Assembly: GCF_019049245.1 (NCBI RefSeq)
Contig: NZ_JAGMUK010000014.1
Coordinates: forward strand, 1-32,859
Origin: Streptomyces sp. AC555_RSS877
GTDB taxonomy: Bacteria; Actinomycetota; Actinomycetes; Streptomycetales; Streptomycetaceae
DNA length: 32,859 nt
Reading direction: 5' to 3'
The number at the start of each line of letters is the position of its first letter. Position 1 is the first letter of the stretch. Shown here piece by piece: positions 1 through 7,790 of this stretch. Position numbers and translations under genes: made by a program. The notes below the pieces were generated by a model. That model saw only the letters and a list, made by a program, of their open reading frames with translations. It searched no databases and was not told where the DNA came from.

Positions 1-24
1 GGGTGACGTCTCTTGGTCCGGCAT
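1..24 (-). CDS. Start of a gene, probably the partner response regulator (partial, runs off the window)
   Basis: Only the first eight codons are inside the window, reading M-P-D-Q-E-T-S-P. The ATG at 24-22 is preceded on the minus strand by a strong Shine-Dalgarno (GGAGG, about 32-36). It starts 14 bases after the stop of the histidine kinase gene. A LuxR/NarL-type response regulator is the usual neighbour of a DesK/NarL-type kinase, so that is the inferred product. No domain residue is visible, so function rests on position alone. Confidence 0.6.
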
Positions 25-38
25 CTTTCGGCCTCCTC

Positions 39-1433
39 TCAAGGGGTGGGGGTTGGCTGGGGATTGGCGGGGGGTTGGCTGGGGGGTACGGGCCGGTTCC
101 GGGTCACGGCTTCCAGGGGGAGTTCCACCAGGACCTCCGTGCCCCTCACATGGGCGCCCCGGCCGATGTCGATTCGGGCGCCCACCGACGCCGCGCGTTC
201 AACCATGCCGACCAGGCCGAAGTGGCCGGATCTGCGGAGGTGTTCGAGGGTGGTGTCCGGGGGGAGGCCGCGTCCGTCGTCGTACACGCCGATGCGGAGC
301 AGGTCGCCGTGGACGCCGGCGTGCACCTCCACGCCTGTCGCACAGGCGTGGCGGTGGGCGTTCTCCATGGCCTCCGTGGCGATGGTGAGGAGTTGCCGGG
401 CCACGGCGGGTGGGACGAGGAGCGGCTCTGTGCCCCCCTCGCCCGTGGGGTGGTAGGTGGCCGGGAGGCCCGTACGGGTGCCGAAGTCCTCGGTGCGGGC
501 GGCCAGTTCGGACAGTACGTCCGTGGAGTGGGCCGGGTCCGACTCGCGGCGCAGGTCGGTGAGGAGTTCGCGGGACTCGGCGGCGGCGCGGCGGGCGGCG
601 CGGGCGACCAGTTCGGCCTGCTGCTTCACCCGGGCCGGGTCCATGTCCGCCGAGCCCGCCGAGTGGGCCAGGCCGTCCGCCGCGAGAGCCACGCCGTGCA
701 GGGTCTTGGCGACGGAGTCGTGCATCTCGCGGGCCAGACGGGCCCGTTCGGCGCCGACCGCCTCGGTGACGGCGAGGCGGGCCCTGACGGTGGCCAGCGC
801 CTGTGTCGCGGTGCCGAAGCGGAGCATGAGGTTGCGCAGGGTGGAGCCCACGGCGCCCGTGATGACGCAGAGTCCGGGCAGGAGCAGCCGCTCCGCCGGG
901 CCCAGGTGAGGACCGTCCTGGAGAGTCGCGTAGACCAGCAGGAGGAGCAGCGACTGGACCGACGCGAAGACGGCTGCGCCTCGCCAGCCGTAGAGGAGGC
1001 CGGCGAGGAGGGGAGTGCAGACGCTGACGTAGGCGAGGGTGGTGTCCGGGCCCGCGGAGATCAGGAGCAGGGAGCCGAGGAGCGTGTCGGCCGCGAGGAG
1101 GGTGGGGTGGCGCAGGAGGAGGGGCCCGAAGCGTTCCCAGTCTCTGAACAGGGCGTAGGAGGTCATGAAGGTGACCACCACGGCCGCGCCGACCAGGCGG
1201 ACGCCCAGACCGGGGTTGGCGTTGAGGAGGGCGGCCGGGGCGGCGAGGGCGATCATGGCGAGGCGGAAGCCGAAGACCTGGCGGCACAGGGCCTGGAGGG
1301 CGTTCACCTGGACGGAGAGTGCGGGTGCGTCGAGGTGGGCCCCCGGTGGGGCCTGGTCTCCGTCGGCGCTCGCGCGTCCGATCGCCGCCGCGGAGGGATT
1401 CGTCTCCCGCCCCGGCCTCCTCAGCGTCAACAT
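39..1433 (-). CDS. NarL/DesK-type sensor histidine kinase (HisKA_3)
   Basis: This is a 464-residue membrane sensor kinase of the two-component type. The N-terminal half has about five to six hydrophobic segments (roughly residues 50-195) with short loops and no large extracellular sensor domain. The dimerisation/phosphoacceptor helix reads ERARLAREMHDSVAKTLHG, with His238 as the likely phosphorylation site. This is the HisKA_3 form that pairs with LuxR-type regulators. The ATP-binding domain keeps an N-box (EAMENAHRHA) and a G-box (DDGRGLPP). The tail is Pro-rich. The start lies 6 bases from the stop of the upstream TadC-like gene, so it is probably co-transcribed with the Tad genes and may sense or regulate that system. 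That link is inference from position. A regulator gene begins immediately downstream. Confidence 0.9.
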   Translation of the reverse strand: MLTLRRPGRETNPSAAAIGRASADGDQAPPGAHLDAPALSVQVNALQALCRQVFGFRLAMIALAAPAALLNANPGLGVRLVGAAVVVTFMTSYALFRDWERFGPLLLRHPTLLAADTLLGSLLLISAGPDTTLAYVSVCTPLLAGLLYGWRGAAVFASVQSLLLLLVYATLQDGPHLGPAERLLLPGLCVITGAVGSTLRNLMLRFGTATQALATVRARLAVTEAVGAERARLAREMHDSVAKTLHGVALAADGLAHSAGSADMDPARVKQQAELVARAARRAAAESRELLTDLRRESDPAHSTDVLSELAARTEDFGTRTGLPATYHPTGEGGTEPLLVPPAVARQLLTIATEAMENAHRHACATGVEVHAGVHGDLLRIGVYDDGRGLPPDTTLEHLRRSGHFGLVGMVERAASVGARIDIGRGAHVRGTEVLVELPLEAVTRNRPVPPSQPPANPQPTPTP

Positions 1434-1439
1434 GCCCCC

Positions 1440-2327
1440 CTACTCCCCCGTAATGGACCCGAAGTCCGTGCCCGACCCGAGCAGCAGGCCCGCCCCCAGC
1501 AGGATCATCGTGGCCGGGACCATGAACGTCGTGATCATCATCGTGGCCTTGGGGACCGCGCGGGCGGCCTTGCGGCGGGCGTTCTGGGCGTCCGTGCGGC
1601 GCATGTCCTTGGCCAGGGAGACGAGGGTGTCGACGATCGGCGCGCCCAGCTCCTCCCCCTGCTGCAGGGCCGTGACGAACATCGCCACCTGCTCGGAGTC
1701 GTTGCGCCGGCGCAGTTCCGCGAAGGCCTGGCGGCGGCTCATGCCGAGGTCCATCTGACGGAGGGTGATGCGCAGTTCGTCGGCCCAGGGTCCCTCGTAC
1801 TTCGACGCCACCCGGTCGAGTGCCTGCCGGAAGCCCAGTCCCGCGCTCACCACCACCGCGAGCACGTCCAGGAAGTCCGGCAGGGTCCGCTCGATGACGT
1901 CCTTGCGGATCCGGATGGCCGACCAGATGCCGACCTCCGTCCAGAACGCGCCGAAGGCCAGCAGCAACAGGGCCACCAGGAGGTCACCCCGGAGCAGGAA
2001 GACCAGGAAGCCGACGCCGCCCAGGAAGCCGTAGACCGCCCGGCGGGCCGCGTAGCGGTCGATCGTCAGGCCGCCGGGGTTGCCCGCGAGGTCTATCTTG
2101 CGGCGGTACTTCGCGACCTGCTTGGGGCCCATCAGCCGTAGGACCGCGGGGGCGTAGCGCATGCCCATGCGGTCGATCAGTGAGTCGACCGCGCCGGTGC
2201 GGGTGGCGCCGACCTCCAGGGCCAGCGCGAGGTCGCTGGGCAGTTTGGCGTCGGCCCGGTACATGCGGATGCCGGCGAAGACGCCCCAGACGCTGAGGCC
2301 CATCAGCAGGGCGAGCAGGAGTGCCAT
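1440..2327 (-). CDS. TadC-like type II/IV secretion platform protein (T2SSF family)
   Basis: This 295-residue integral membrane protein is the second of two GspF/T2SSF-type platform proteins of a Tad (tight adherence) pilus or secretion machine. It has an N-terminal hydrophobic segment (ALLLALLMGLSVWGVF), a pair of hydrophobic segments near residues 95-130, a cytoplasmic helical T2SSF domain (LPDFLDVLAVVVSAGLGFRQ and onward), and a C-terminal hydrophobic hairpin (TTFMVPATMILLGAGLLLG). TadB and TadC form the inner-membrane platform that couples the TadA ATPase to pilus assembly. It lies 17 bases downstream of the TadB-like gene. A GGAGGATCACCC-type ribosome site precedes the ATG. Confidence 0.88.
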   Translation of the reverse strand: MALLLALLMGLSVWGVFAGIRMYRADAKLPSDLALALEVGATRTGAVDSLIDRMGMRYAPAVLRLMGPKQVAKYRRKIDLAGNPGGLTIDRYAARRAVYGFLGGVGFLVFLLRGDLLVALLLLAFGAFWTEVGIWSAIRIRKDVIERTLPDFLDVLAVVVSAGLGFRQALDRVASKYEGPWADELRITLRQMDLGMSRRQAFAELRRRNDSEQVAMFVTALQQGEELGAPIVDTLVSLAKDMRRTDAQNARRKAARAVPKATMMITTFMVPATMILLGAGLLLGSGTDFGSITGE

Positions 2328-2344
2328 GGGTGATCCTCCGCCGC

Positions 2345-3289
2345 TCAGACGTCGATGCGGGACAGGCGGCGGATGAGGATGAAGCCCACCGCGTACAGGG
2401 CGAACGCGACGATGACCGCCCCCTGGCCGACCGGCGAGCCCGTCATGCGGTCCAGTGCGCCGTCCTTCACGCCGTTCATGAGGAAGAGCGAGCCCACGCC
2501 GAGGACGGGGACGGCGTACGAGGTCATGTTCACCTGGGACAGCTGGGTGCGGACCTCGCGCCTGGTCTCCTTGCGCTCCTCCAGCGTCTCCGTGAGGTTG
2601 CGCAGCGCGCTCACCACCTGGCCGCCCGCCCGGTTGGACAGGACCAGGGTCGTGACCAGGACGACCAGTTCGCGGGACGGCAGTCGTTCGGCCATCTCGC
2701 CCAGCGCGTCGTCCAGCGTGGCGCCCACCGCCAGCTGGTTGGCCACCTTGGCGAGTTCCTCGCCGGCCGGGGCCTCCAGCTCGTCCGCGGCCATCCCGAT
2801 CGCCGTACGCAGGGCCAGTCCGGCCTGGGTCGCGTTGGCCAGGATGCGGGCCATTTCGGGGAGTTGGTTGATGAACTTCTCGATGCGTTGCTGCCGCTGC
2901 CAGTTGAGGAACTGGACCGCCGCCCAGATCCCCAGCAGTCCGGCGATCGGCCCGAAGAAGGGGGCCAGCGTGGCCTGGCCGATCAGCCAGAGGCCGACGA
3001 CCGCGGCGAGCATCGCGGCGAAGAACTCGCCGGGTGTGATGTCCAGGCCGGTCGCGGCAAGGCGGAGTTCCAGCTTCCGGCCGAGTTTCATCCGGCGCAG
3101 CCGGCGGTCCAGGTTGCGGAAGTGGCGCCGACGGCCGGTGAGCGGTATCTGGCCGGCCGCCGCGAGGCGTTCCACGAGTGCGGCCCGCTGTGCCCTGCCC
3201 TTGGCGTAGGTGTGGACGCCGAAGACGGCGAGTACGCAGGTCAGCAGCGCGATGCCGGTGGTGAGGGTGACGAGACTCTGGAGATCCAT
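2345..3289 (-). CDS. TadB-like type II/IV secretion platform protein (T2SSF family)
   Basis: This 314-residue membrane protein has the Tad platform architecture: an N-terminal hydrophobic segment (residues 5-25), a basic linker, a hydrophobic pair around 90-130, the T2SSF helical domain (INQLPEMARILANATQAGLA, then the conserved region ending in ETRREVRTQLSQ), and a C-terminal hydrophobic pair. It is expected to sit in the cytoplasmic membrane and contact TadA and TadC. It lies directly between the ATPase gene (10-11 bases upstream) and the TadC gene, the standard tadA-tadB-tadC order. Nothing is missing compared with the family. Confidence 0.9.
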   Translation of the reverse strand: MDLQSLVTLTTGIALLTCVLAVFGVHTYAKGRAQRAALVERLAAAGQIPLTGRRRHFRNLDRRLRRMKLGRKLELRLAATGLDITPGEFFAAMLAAVVGLWLIGQATLAPFFGPIAGLLGIWAAVQFLNWQRQQRIEKFINQLPEMARILANATQAGLALRTAIGMAADELEAPAGEELAKVANQLAVGATLDDALGEMAERLPSRELVVLVTTLVLSNRAGGQVVSALRNLTETLEERKETRREVRTQLSQVNMTSYAVPVLGVGSLFLMNGVKDGALDRMTGSPVGQGAVIVAFALYAVGFILIRRLSRIDV

Positions 3290-3300
3290 GGGGGTCGTTC

Positions 3301-4638
3301 CTACCTGGCTACTCGGGTGGCTAGCTGGTCTGCGGACTGGGCCACGCCGAAGGCCTGGGGCGTGGGCTGGCTCGCCATGTAGAGGCGGTCGGCGGTGCGG
3401 CGCGGGATCGGGAAGTACTCGAACCGGCCGTAGATCCGGCCGTCGGCCGCCATCGGCTGGGCGGTGAAGCGGGCGACGGTGGCGATGCGGTACGGCTCGC
3501 TGCCGTGGCTGTCGAGCAGGGCGATCTCCGTGATGCGGCGGACGCCGTCGGCGAACCGGGTCAGCTGGATGATCACGTCGATGGCGCTGTTGATCTGGTC
3601 GTGCAGCGCCTCGAAGGGGATCTCGACCTCGGACATCGACGCCAGGGTCTTGAGCCGCATCAGCGCGTCCTCGGCACTGTTGGCGTGCACGGTGGCCAGC
3701 GAGCCGTCGTGGCCCGTCGACATCGCCTGGAGCATGTCCAGGGACTCGCCGCCGCGGACCTCACCGACGACGATCCGGTCGGGTCGCATCCGCAGCGAGT
3801 TGCGGACCAGGTCACGGATGGTGACCCGGCCCTGGCCCTCCACGTTCGGCGGGCGCGACTCCAGCCGGACCACGTGGCGCTGCTGGAGCTGGAGTTCGGC
3901 CGAGTCCTCGATGGTGATGATGCGGTCGGTGTCGGGGATGAGCCCGGACAGGGCGTTCAGGAGCGTGGTCTTCCCGGTGCCGGTCGCGCCCGAGACGATG
4001 ATGTTGAACCTCGCCTGCACCAGGCCCGCCAGCAGGTACAGCATGTGGTCGTCGAGCGAGCCGAAGCCCGCCAGTTCCTGGAGCGTGAAGGAGCGGGGGA
4101 AGCGGCGGATGGTGAGGATGGCGCCGGTGAGGGACAGCGGCGGAATGATCACGTTCACGCGCTCGCCGGAGGGCAGGCGGGCGTCGACCATCGGGTTGGA
4201 CTCGTCGACCCGCCGGTTGACCGTGGAGACGATCCGCTCGATCGTCTGCATCAACTGGTCGTGGGAGGGGAAGCGCAGCGGCAACTGCTCGACCCGGCCG
4301 CCGCGTTCGACGAAGATCGAGTCCGGGCCGTTCACCATGATCTCGGTGATCGACGCGTCTTCCAGGAGCGGTTCCAGGATGCCGAGGCCCAGCGCCTCGT
4401 CGACCACCCTGCGGATCAGCTGGGAGCGCTCCACCGTCGACAGGACCGGGCCCTCACGGCTGATGATGTGCCCGAGCACCCGCTCGAGACGGGCCCGGCG
4501 CTCGGCCGCCGCCAGCGAGCTCATCTCCGCGAGGTCGATCTCCTCCAGCAGTTTGGCCCGGTAGGAGGCGACCAGGTGGCCGTCCTCGCCCCGGCTGCCG
4601 TTCTCCTCGGGGGTGTTGATGCGTGACCGCAGGCTCAT
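3301..4638 (-). CDS. TadA/CpaF-family secretion ATPase
   Basis: This 445-residue cytoplasmic ATPase of the type II/IV secretion superfamily powers Tad pilus or pseudopilus assembly. Visible motifs in order are Walker A (SGATGTGKTTLLNAL, near residue 220), an Asp-box region (ITIEDSAELQL), Walker B (IVVGEVRGGE) and the His box (ATVHANS). The N-terminal helical domain contains the CpaF signature ITEIMVNGPD. I chose the ATG at 4638 because GAGGAAAC lies just upstream and the protein then begins MSLRSRINTPEENG. The reading frame stays open to 4914, but that stretch is a shadow of the preceding pseudopilin gene. It is followed closely by the TadB and TadC genes. Confidence 0.95.
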   Translation of the reverse strand: MSLRSRINTPEENGSRGEDGHLVASYRAKLLEEIDLAEMSSLAAAERRARLERVLGHIISREGPVLSTVERSQLIRRVVDEALGLGILEPLLEDASITEIMVNGPDSIFVERGGRVEQLPLRFPSHDQLMQTIERIVSTVNRRVDESNPMVDARLPSGERVNVIIPPLSLTGAILTIRRFPRSFTLQELAGFGSLDDHMLYLLAGLVQARFNIIVSGATGTGKTTLLNALSGLIPDTDRIITIEDSAELQLQQRHVVRLESRPPNVEGQGRVTIRDLVRNSLRMRPDRIVVGEVRGGESLDMLQAMSTGHDGSLATVHANSAEDALMRLKTLASMSEVEIPFEALHDQINSAIDVIIQLTRFADGVRRITEIALLDSHGSEPYRIATVARFTAQPMAADGRIYGRFEYFPIPRRTADRLYMASQPTPQAFGVAQSADQLATRVAR

Positions 4639-4648
4639 GGGTGTTTCC

Positions 4649-5335
4649 TCAGTGGTCGACCGGCATGGTGGCGGTCTTCTGGGCGGGGTCGAAGTCCCAG
4701 CCGGGGACGATGGACGGGATCTGGACGGTGGCGGTGACCGTGACCTCGTCGGCGCCGAGCGCGGCGGAGCAGTCGGTCTGGTCCGCCAGCCAGCCGCTGA
4801 CCGCGTTCTGGCAGCCCTCCTGGGCGCCCAGGTCGAGCGAGGCGGCGCGCGCTCCGGCCCGGGCCGCCGTGCCGGCCTGCTGGGCGGTGTAGGCGATGAG
4901 CCCGATCTGGACACCGGCCATCGCCACGAGGATCAGGATCGGGATGAACCCGAGGTATTCGAGGGCGACCTGGCCACGGTCGCGGGCTCTGCGGGGGCGG
5001 CCGTTGCGGACCCGTCCGTCGCGGAGGCGACTTTCCAGAGCCTGTCCGTCGCGGAGGTGACCTTCGCGGACCCGTCCGTCACGTAGGCGACCGTCGCGGA
5101 CCCGTCCGTCACGGAGGCGACCGTCGCGGACCCGTCCGTCACGGAGGTCGCCATCGCGGACCCGTCCGTCACGCAGGGGATCCTCGCCGATCCGTCCGTC
5201 ACGGAGGCGATCTTCCCGGACCTGCCCGTCATGCAGACGACCGTCGCGGACCCGTCCGTCACGGAGGTCGCCATCCCGGACCCGTCCGTCACGGTGGCGA
5301 CCGTCGCCGACCTGCTCTGTCCCGTCGTACGACAT
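4649..5335 (-). CDS. TadE-like pseudopilin with a tandem-repeat leader
   Basis: The protein has 228 residues. Residues 122-228 are an ordinary TadE-type minor pilin: a processing site (RGQVALEYLGF, cleavage expected after Gly121, Glu at +5), a hydrophobic helix (IPILILVAMAGVQIGLIAY), and an extracytoplasmic domain with two cysteines. Residues 11-110 are ten copies of a 10-residue repeat (consensus DGRLRDGRVR), which would lie in the cytoplasmic leader. Family leaders are usually only a few to some tens of residues. The start at 5335 is supported by GGAGGAGGTGAAGGACTGAG immediately upstream and by near-contact with the preceding pseudopilin stop. A later internal start would remove the repeats, but I see no better ribosome site. 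The repeats have no recognised function. Confidence 0.85.
   Translation of the reverse strand: MSYDGTEQVGDGRHRDGRVRDGDLRDGRVRDGRLHDGQVREDRLRDGRIGEDPLRDGRVRDGDLRDGRVRDGRLRDGRVRDGRLRDGRVREGHLRDGQALESRLRDGRVRNGRPRRARDRGQVALEYLGFIPILILVAMAGVQIGLIAYTAQQAGTAARAGARAASLDLGAQEGCQNAVSGWLADQTDCSAALGADEVTVTATVQIPSIVPGWDFDPAQKTATMPVDH
5006..5305 (-). repeat. 30-bp tandem repeat, about 10 copies, in frame
   Basis: About ten uninterrupted 30-bp units encode a 10-residue unit with a 5-residue sub-period (R-D-G-x-V/L). On the plus strand a typical unit contains CCCGTCCGTCACGGAGG. Copies differ by a few substitutions and a degenerate copy extends to about 4976. Because 30 is divisible by 3, all frames stay open, which creates spurious open frames on both strands. 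The hydrophobic V/L at every fifth position preceded by Gly-x resembles the spacing of pentapeptide-repeat beta-helices, but the sequence is not a recognised match. Confidence 0.93.
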
Positions 5336-5336
5336 C

Positions 5337-5744
5337 TCAGTCCTTCACCTCCTCCACGGCCCCCGCGTGGCCCTTGACCTCGAACGGGAAGCCGATCGAG
5401 CCCGGGAAGAGGACGGGGACCTGGAGCGTGACGTCGGCCGTGACATAGCCGCCGGCCGTTCCGCACTCCACCGTGCCGCTCCACGCGTCCGGGAGCTTGT
5501 CCATGCCCGCCTGCACGCACGCGCCCTGCCGCTCCCCCTCCGGCACCGCCGTCGCCGCCCGCACCGCCTCGTCCGCAGCATTCCCCGCGAGCGTGTACGT
5601 GTATCCCAGCAGCACGAACTGCCACATCAGCACCAGTGTGACGATGATCAGCGGGGTCATGCCGAGGAATTCGACGGTGACCTGGCCGTCGTCGTTCCGC
5701 CAGGCGGGACGTCTCCGTCCGGGAGGGCGCATGCCGTGGCGCAT
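5337..5744 (-). CDS. TadE-like pseudopilin
   Basis: This 135-residue minor pilin-like protein has a short basic leader (MRHGMRPPGRRRPAWRNDDG) followed by the TadE processing motif: Gly, then QVTVEF with Glu at +5. Next come a hydrophobic helix (MTPLIIVTLVLMWQFVLLGY) and an extracytoplasmic domain with two cysteines, probably a disulfide. It would be cleaved by a prepilin peptidase and inserted in the membrane or pilus base. The ATG at 5744 follows GGGGAGGTAGCG and sits 2 bases after the TadZ-like gene. The frame remains open upstream to 6089, but that is a shadow of the ATPase gene. Its 20-residue leader is a useful contrast to the very long leader of its downstream sister. Confidence 0.85.
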   Translation of the reverse strand: MRHGMRPPGRRRPAWRNDDGQVTVEFLGMTPLIIVTLVLMWQFVLLGYTYTLAGNAADEAVRAATAVPEGERQGACVQAGMDKLPDAWSGTVECGTAGGYVTADVTLQVPVLFPGSIGFPFEVKGHAGAVEEVKD

Positions 5745-5746
5745 CG

Positions 5747-7006
5747 CTACCTCCCCAGTTCTCTGCGCCGCCGGAAGCCGATCGCCGTCCGGTCGCCGCC
5801 GCGGAGCCGGCCCGCGCGGTGGCCGGGCGCCTCGGACCCCTTGACCAGCCCCAGTTCGCCCGCGAGGCCCCAGAGGGCCTGCTTCACCGTGCTTCTGTTG
5901 TCCAGTTCGTGGAGGCGGCCGGCGTCCACCGCGCCCTGCAGTTCCTTGAAGTTGGCCGGGATCGCGGTGCCGGCGACGGGGGTACCGGTGATCTTCTGGA
6001 TCAGCGGGGGCTGGATCTCCGTACCGCGGGTGTGGCGGTTGACGACGACGGTCGTCTCCTCGGCCTTGCGGATCTGCAGCCGGTCCCACATGCGTACCGT
6101 GCGCTTGGCGCCCCGGACCGCCACCACGTCCGGCGTGGTGACCAGCAACGCCGTGTCGGCCATCTCCACGGCGGCCGCGCCCGCGCCGCCGAGCTGGGAG
6201 CCGCAGTCGACGATGACGACGTCGTAGCGGGAGCGCAGGGCGCTGACGATCTGACGGGCGGCGCGGTCGGTGACCTCCTCGCCGCGTTCGCCCTCGCCGG
6301 GGGCGAGCAGCAGCGCGAGGCCGGTGTCGTGGCGGAAGACGGCGTCGGCGAGGACGCGCGGGGAGATGTCGGTGATGGCGGCCAGGTCGACGACCGAGCG
6401 GCGGAACTGGACGTCCAGGAACGAGGCGATGTCGCCGGCCTGGAGGTCCATGTCGACCAGGGCCGTACTGCGGCCGGACGCCTGTGCGGCGAGGGCGAGT
6501 TGGATGGCGGTGAGGGTCGCGCCCACGCCTCCCTTGGCGCCGCTGACCGTGACGACGGTCCCGCCGACGCCGGTGAACACGTCACCGCCGGCGCCCAGGT
6601 GACGCCGTACTCCCACCGACCACTGGGCGACCGCCTGCACCCGGATGGCCAGCTCCTCGTACCCCAGGGGCAGGGCGATCAGGCCGCGGGCGCCGTAGTC
6701 CATCGCCGCCTGGAACAGGCCGGGGCTGGCGTCGGAGGTGACGAGGATGACGCCGACGGCCGGGAAGCGGAGGGCGACTTCACGGATGAGCTCCAGGGCG
6801 GGCACCGGCCCGATGCGCTCGTGGACGACGACCACCTCGGGCAGTTCGTCGATCGACTCGGCGGCGAGGCGGGCCAGGGTGTCGATGAGCTGCGTGGAGT
6901 CGACCACCGGGGACACCGGCTCGGCGTCGGGGAGCTGGCTGAGGAGGGTCGTGATGGACCGGGCCGCGTCCGCGTCGCCGACAGCCGGGAGGATCCTCGT
7001 GGGCAT
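5747..7006 (-). CDS. CpaE/TadZ-like pilus assembly ATPase (ParA/MinD superfamily)
   Basis: This is a 419-residue protein. The N-terminal part (about 1-135) resembles a divergent receiver-like domain, as in CpaE/TadZ. A P-loop domain follows with the deviant Walker A signature SGAKGGVGAT (near residue 155), a switch-like segment (ALVDMDLQAGDIASFLD), and a Walker-B-like DVVIVDCGSQLG. TadZ proteins localise Tad machinery in the cell, usually at a pole. The tail after residue 385 is basic. It is flanked by the CpaB-like gene (9 bases upstream) and the pseudopilin genes, consistent with one operon. GAGAGG precedes the start. Confidence 0.88.
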   Translation of the reverse strand: MPTRILPAVGDADAARSITTLLSQLPDAEPVSPVVDSTQLIDTLARLAAESIDELPEVVVVHERIGPVPALELIREVALRFPAVGVILVTSDASPGLFQAAMDYGARGLIALPLGYEELAIRVQAVAQWSVGVRRHLGAGGDVFTGVGGTVVTVSGAKGGVGATLTAIQLALAAQASGRSTALVDMDLQAGDIASFLDVQFRRSVVDLAAITDISPRVLADAVFRHDTGLALLLAPGEGERGEEVTDRAARQIVSALRSRYDVVIVDCGSQLGGAGAAAVEMADTALLVTTPDVVAVRGAKRTVRMWDRLQIRKAEETTVVVNRHTRGTEIQPPLIQKITGTPVAGTAIPANFKELQGAVDAGRLHELDNRSTVKQALWGLAGELGLVKGSEAPGHRAGRLRGGDRTAIGFRRRRELGR

Positions 7007-7015
7007 GGCGGCCTC

Positions 7016-7723
7016 TCACTTGTCCTTGGCGAGTTCGTAGGTGCGGTCCTTCTCCGGGACGGTGGTGTCGGTGCCGGGTGCGACGAGCGCGAGCCGGACC
7101 TCCTCGGCGAACGACTCGGCGTACGTGATGCGCTGGGCGTCGACGGTGGTCAGCGCGAAGGTGATCGGGACGGCATCGGTCTCCTGCCGCGTGCGGTCGC
7201 TCTCGTCGGGCTTGAGGGCCGTCAGCCTGCCGACGTCGAGGACCTTGGCGTTGGTCACGATGATCTTGGACTGGGCGGGGTCACCCTCCCGCTGTCCCTC
7301 GAACGTGGCGTACACGTTGACCGTCGCACCCGGCGTGATCTTGCCCGCGACCCCGGTCGCCGCGTCGATCATGATGGCGACCTCCTGCTGCCCGGGCTGC
7401 AGAGCGGGCTGGTCGACGATCATGTCGCTCTGCAGCAGGGACCCGGCCTTCAACGTGGTGACGGCGATCTTGCCGCGGATCTGGGCGAGGTCGGTGACCG
7501 CGGTGGACGGCAGCCAGCGCTCGGGCATCTCGGTCTTCTCGAACTGGCCCGTGGAGAGGCTGGTGTAGGGCTTGACCTCGGACTTCAGCCGGTACGCCGT
7601 GACCTCGGGCCCGACCTTGGACTTCACGTCGTTGATGACGGACAGCACGCCGGCGAAGGCGCCGAGGGCGCACAGGACCGACAGGAGCAGGAGTATCACG
7701 CCGCGGCGCTGACGGGAGTTCAT
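7016..7723 (-). CDS. CpaB/RcpC-like pilus assembly protein (SAF domain)
   Basis: The protein has 235 residues. After a basic start (MNSRQRRG) there is one membrane segment (VILLLLSVLCALGAFAGVLSV), then an extracytoplasmic region with a SAF-type fold: a first half containing LKAGSLLQSDMIVD, and a second containing MIDAATGVAGKITPGATVNVYATF. CpaB/RcpC family members form part of the envelope-spanning portion of Tad systems. Actinomycetes lack the outer-membrane secretin, so here it may act near the peptidoglycan (inference). A gap of 67 bases separates it from the upstream gene of unknown function. Confidence 0.85.
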   Translation of the reverse strand: MNSRQRRGVILLLLSVLCALGAFAGVLSVINDVKSKVGPEVTAYRLKSEVKPYTSLSTGQFEKTEMPERWLPSTAVTDLAQIRGKIAVTTLKAGSLLQSDMIVDQPALQPGQQEVAIMIDAATGVAGKITPGATVNVYATFEGQREGDPAQSKIIVTNAKVLDVGRLTALKPDESDRTRQETDAVPITFALTTVDAQRITYAESFAEEVRLALVAPGTDTTVPEKDRTYELAKDK

Positions 7724-7790
7724 GAACCGTGCAACCTCATTGGGGGTTCGGTCGAGCGGAGTCGGGGGTGCGGGGTCGGCCTCCGAGGCG

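Noticed and set aside
3..2141. Long plus-strand open frame opposite the kinase and tadC genes
   Set aside because: It lacks a ribosome site and recognisable domains and is an antisense shadow created by high third-position GC. The minus-strand genes have clear motifs.
4998..5320. Possible CRISPR array from the 30-bp repeats
   Set aside because: The units are directly abutting with no spacers, lie inside a gene in frame, and no cas genes are present.
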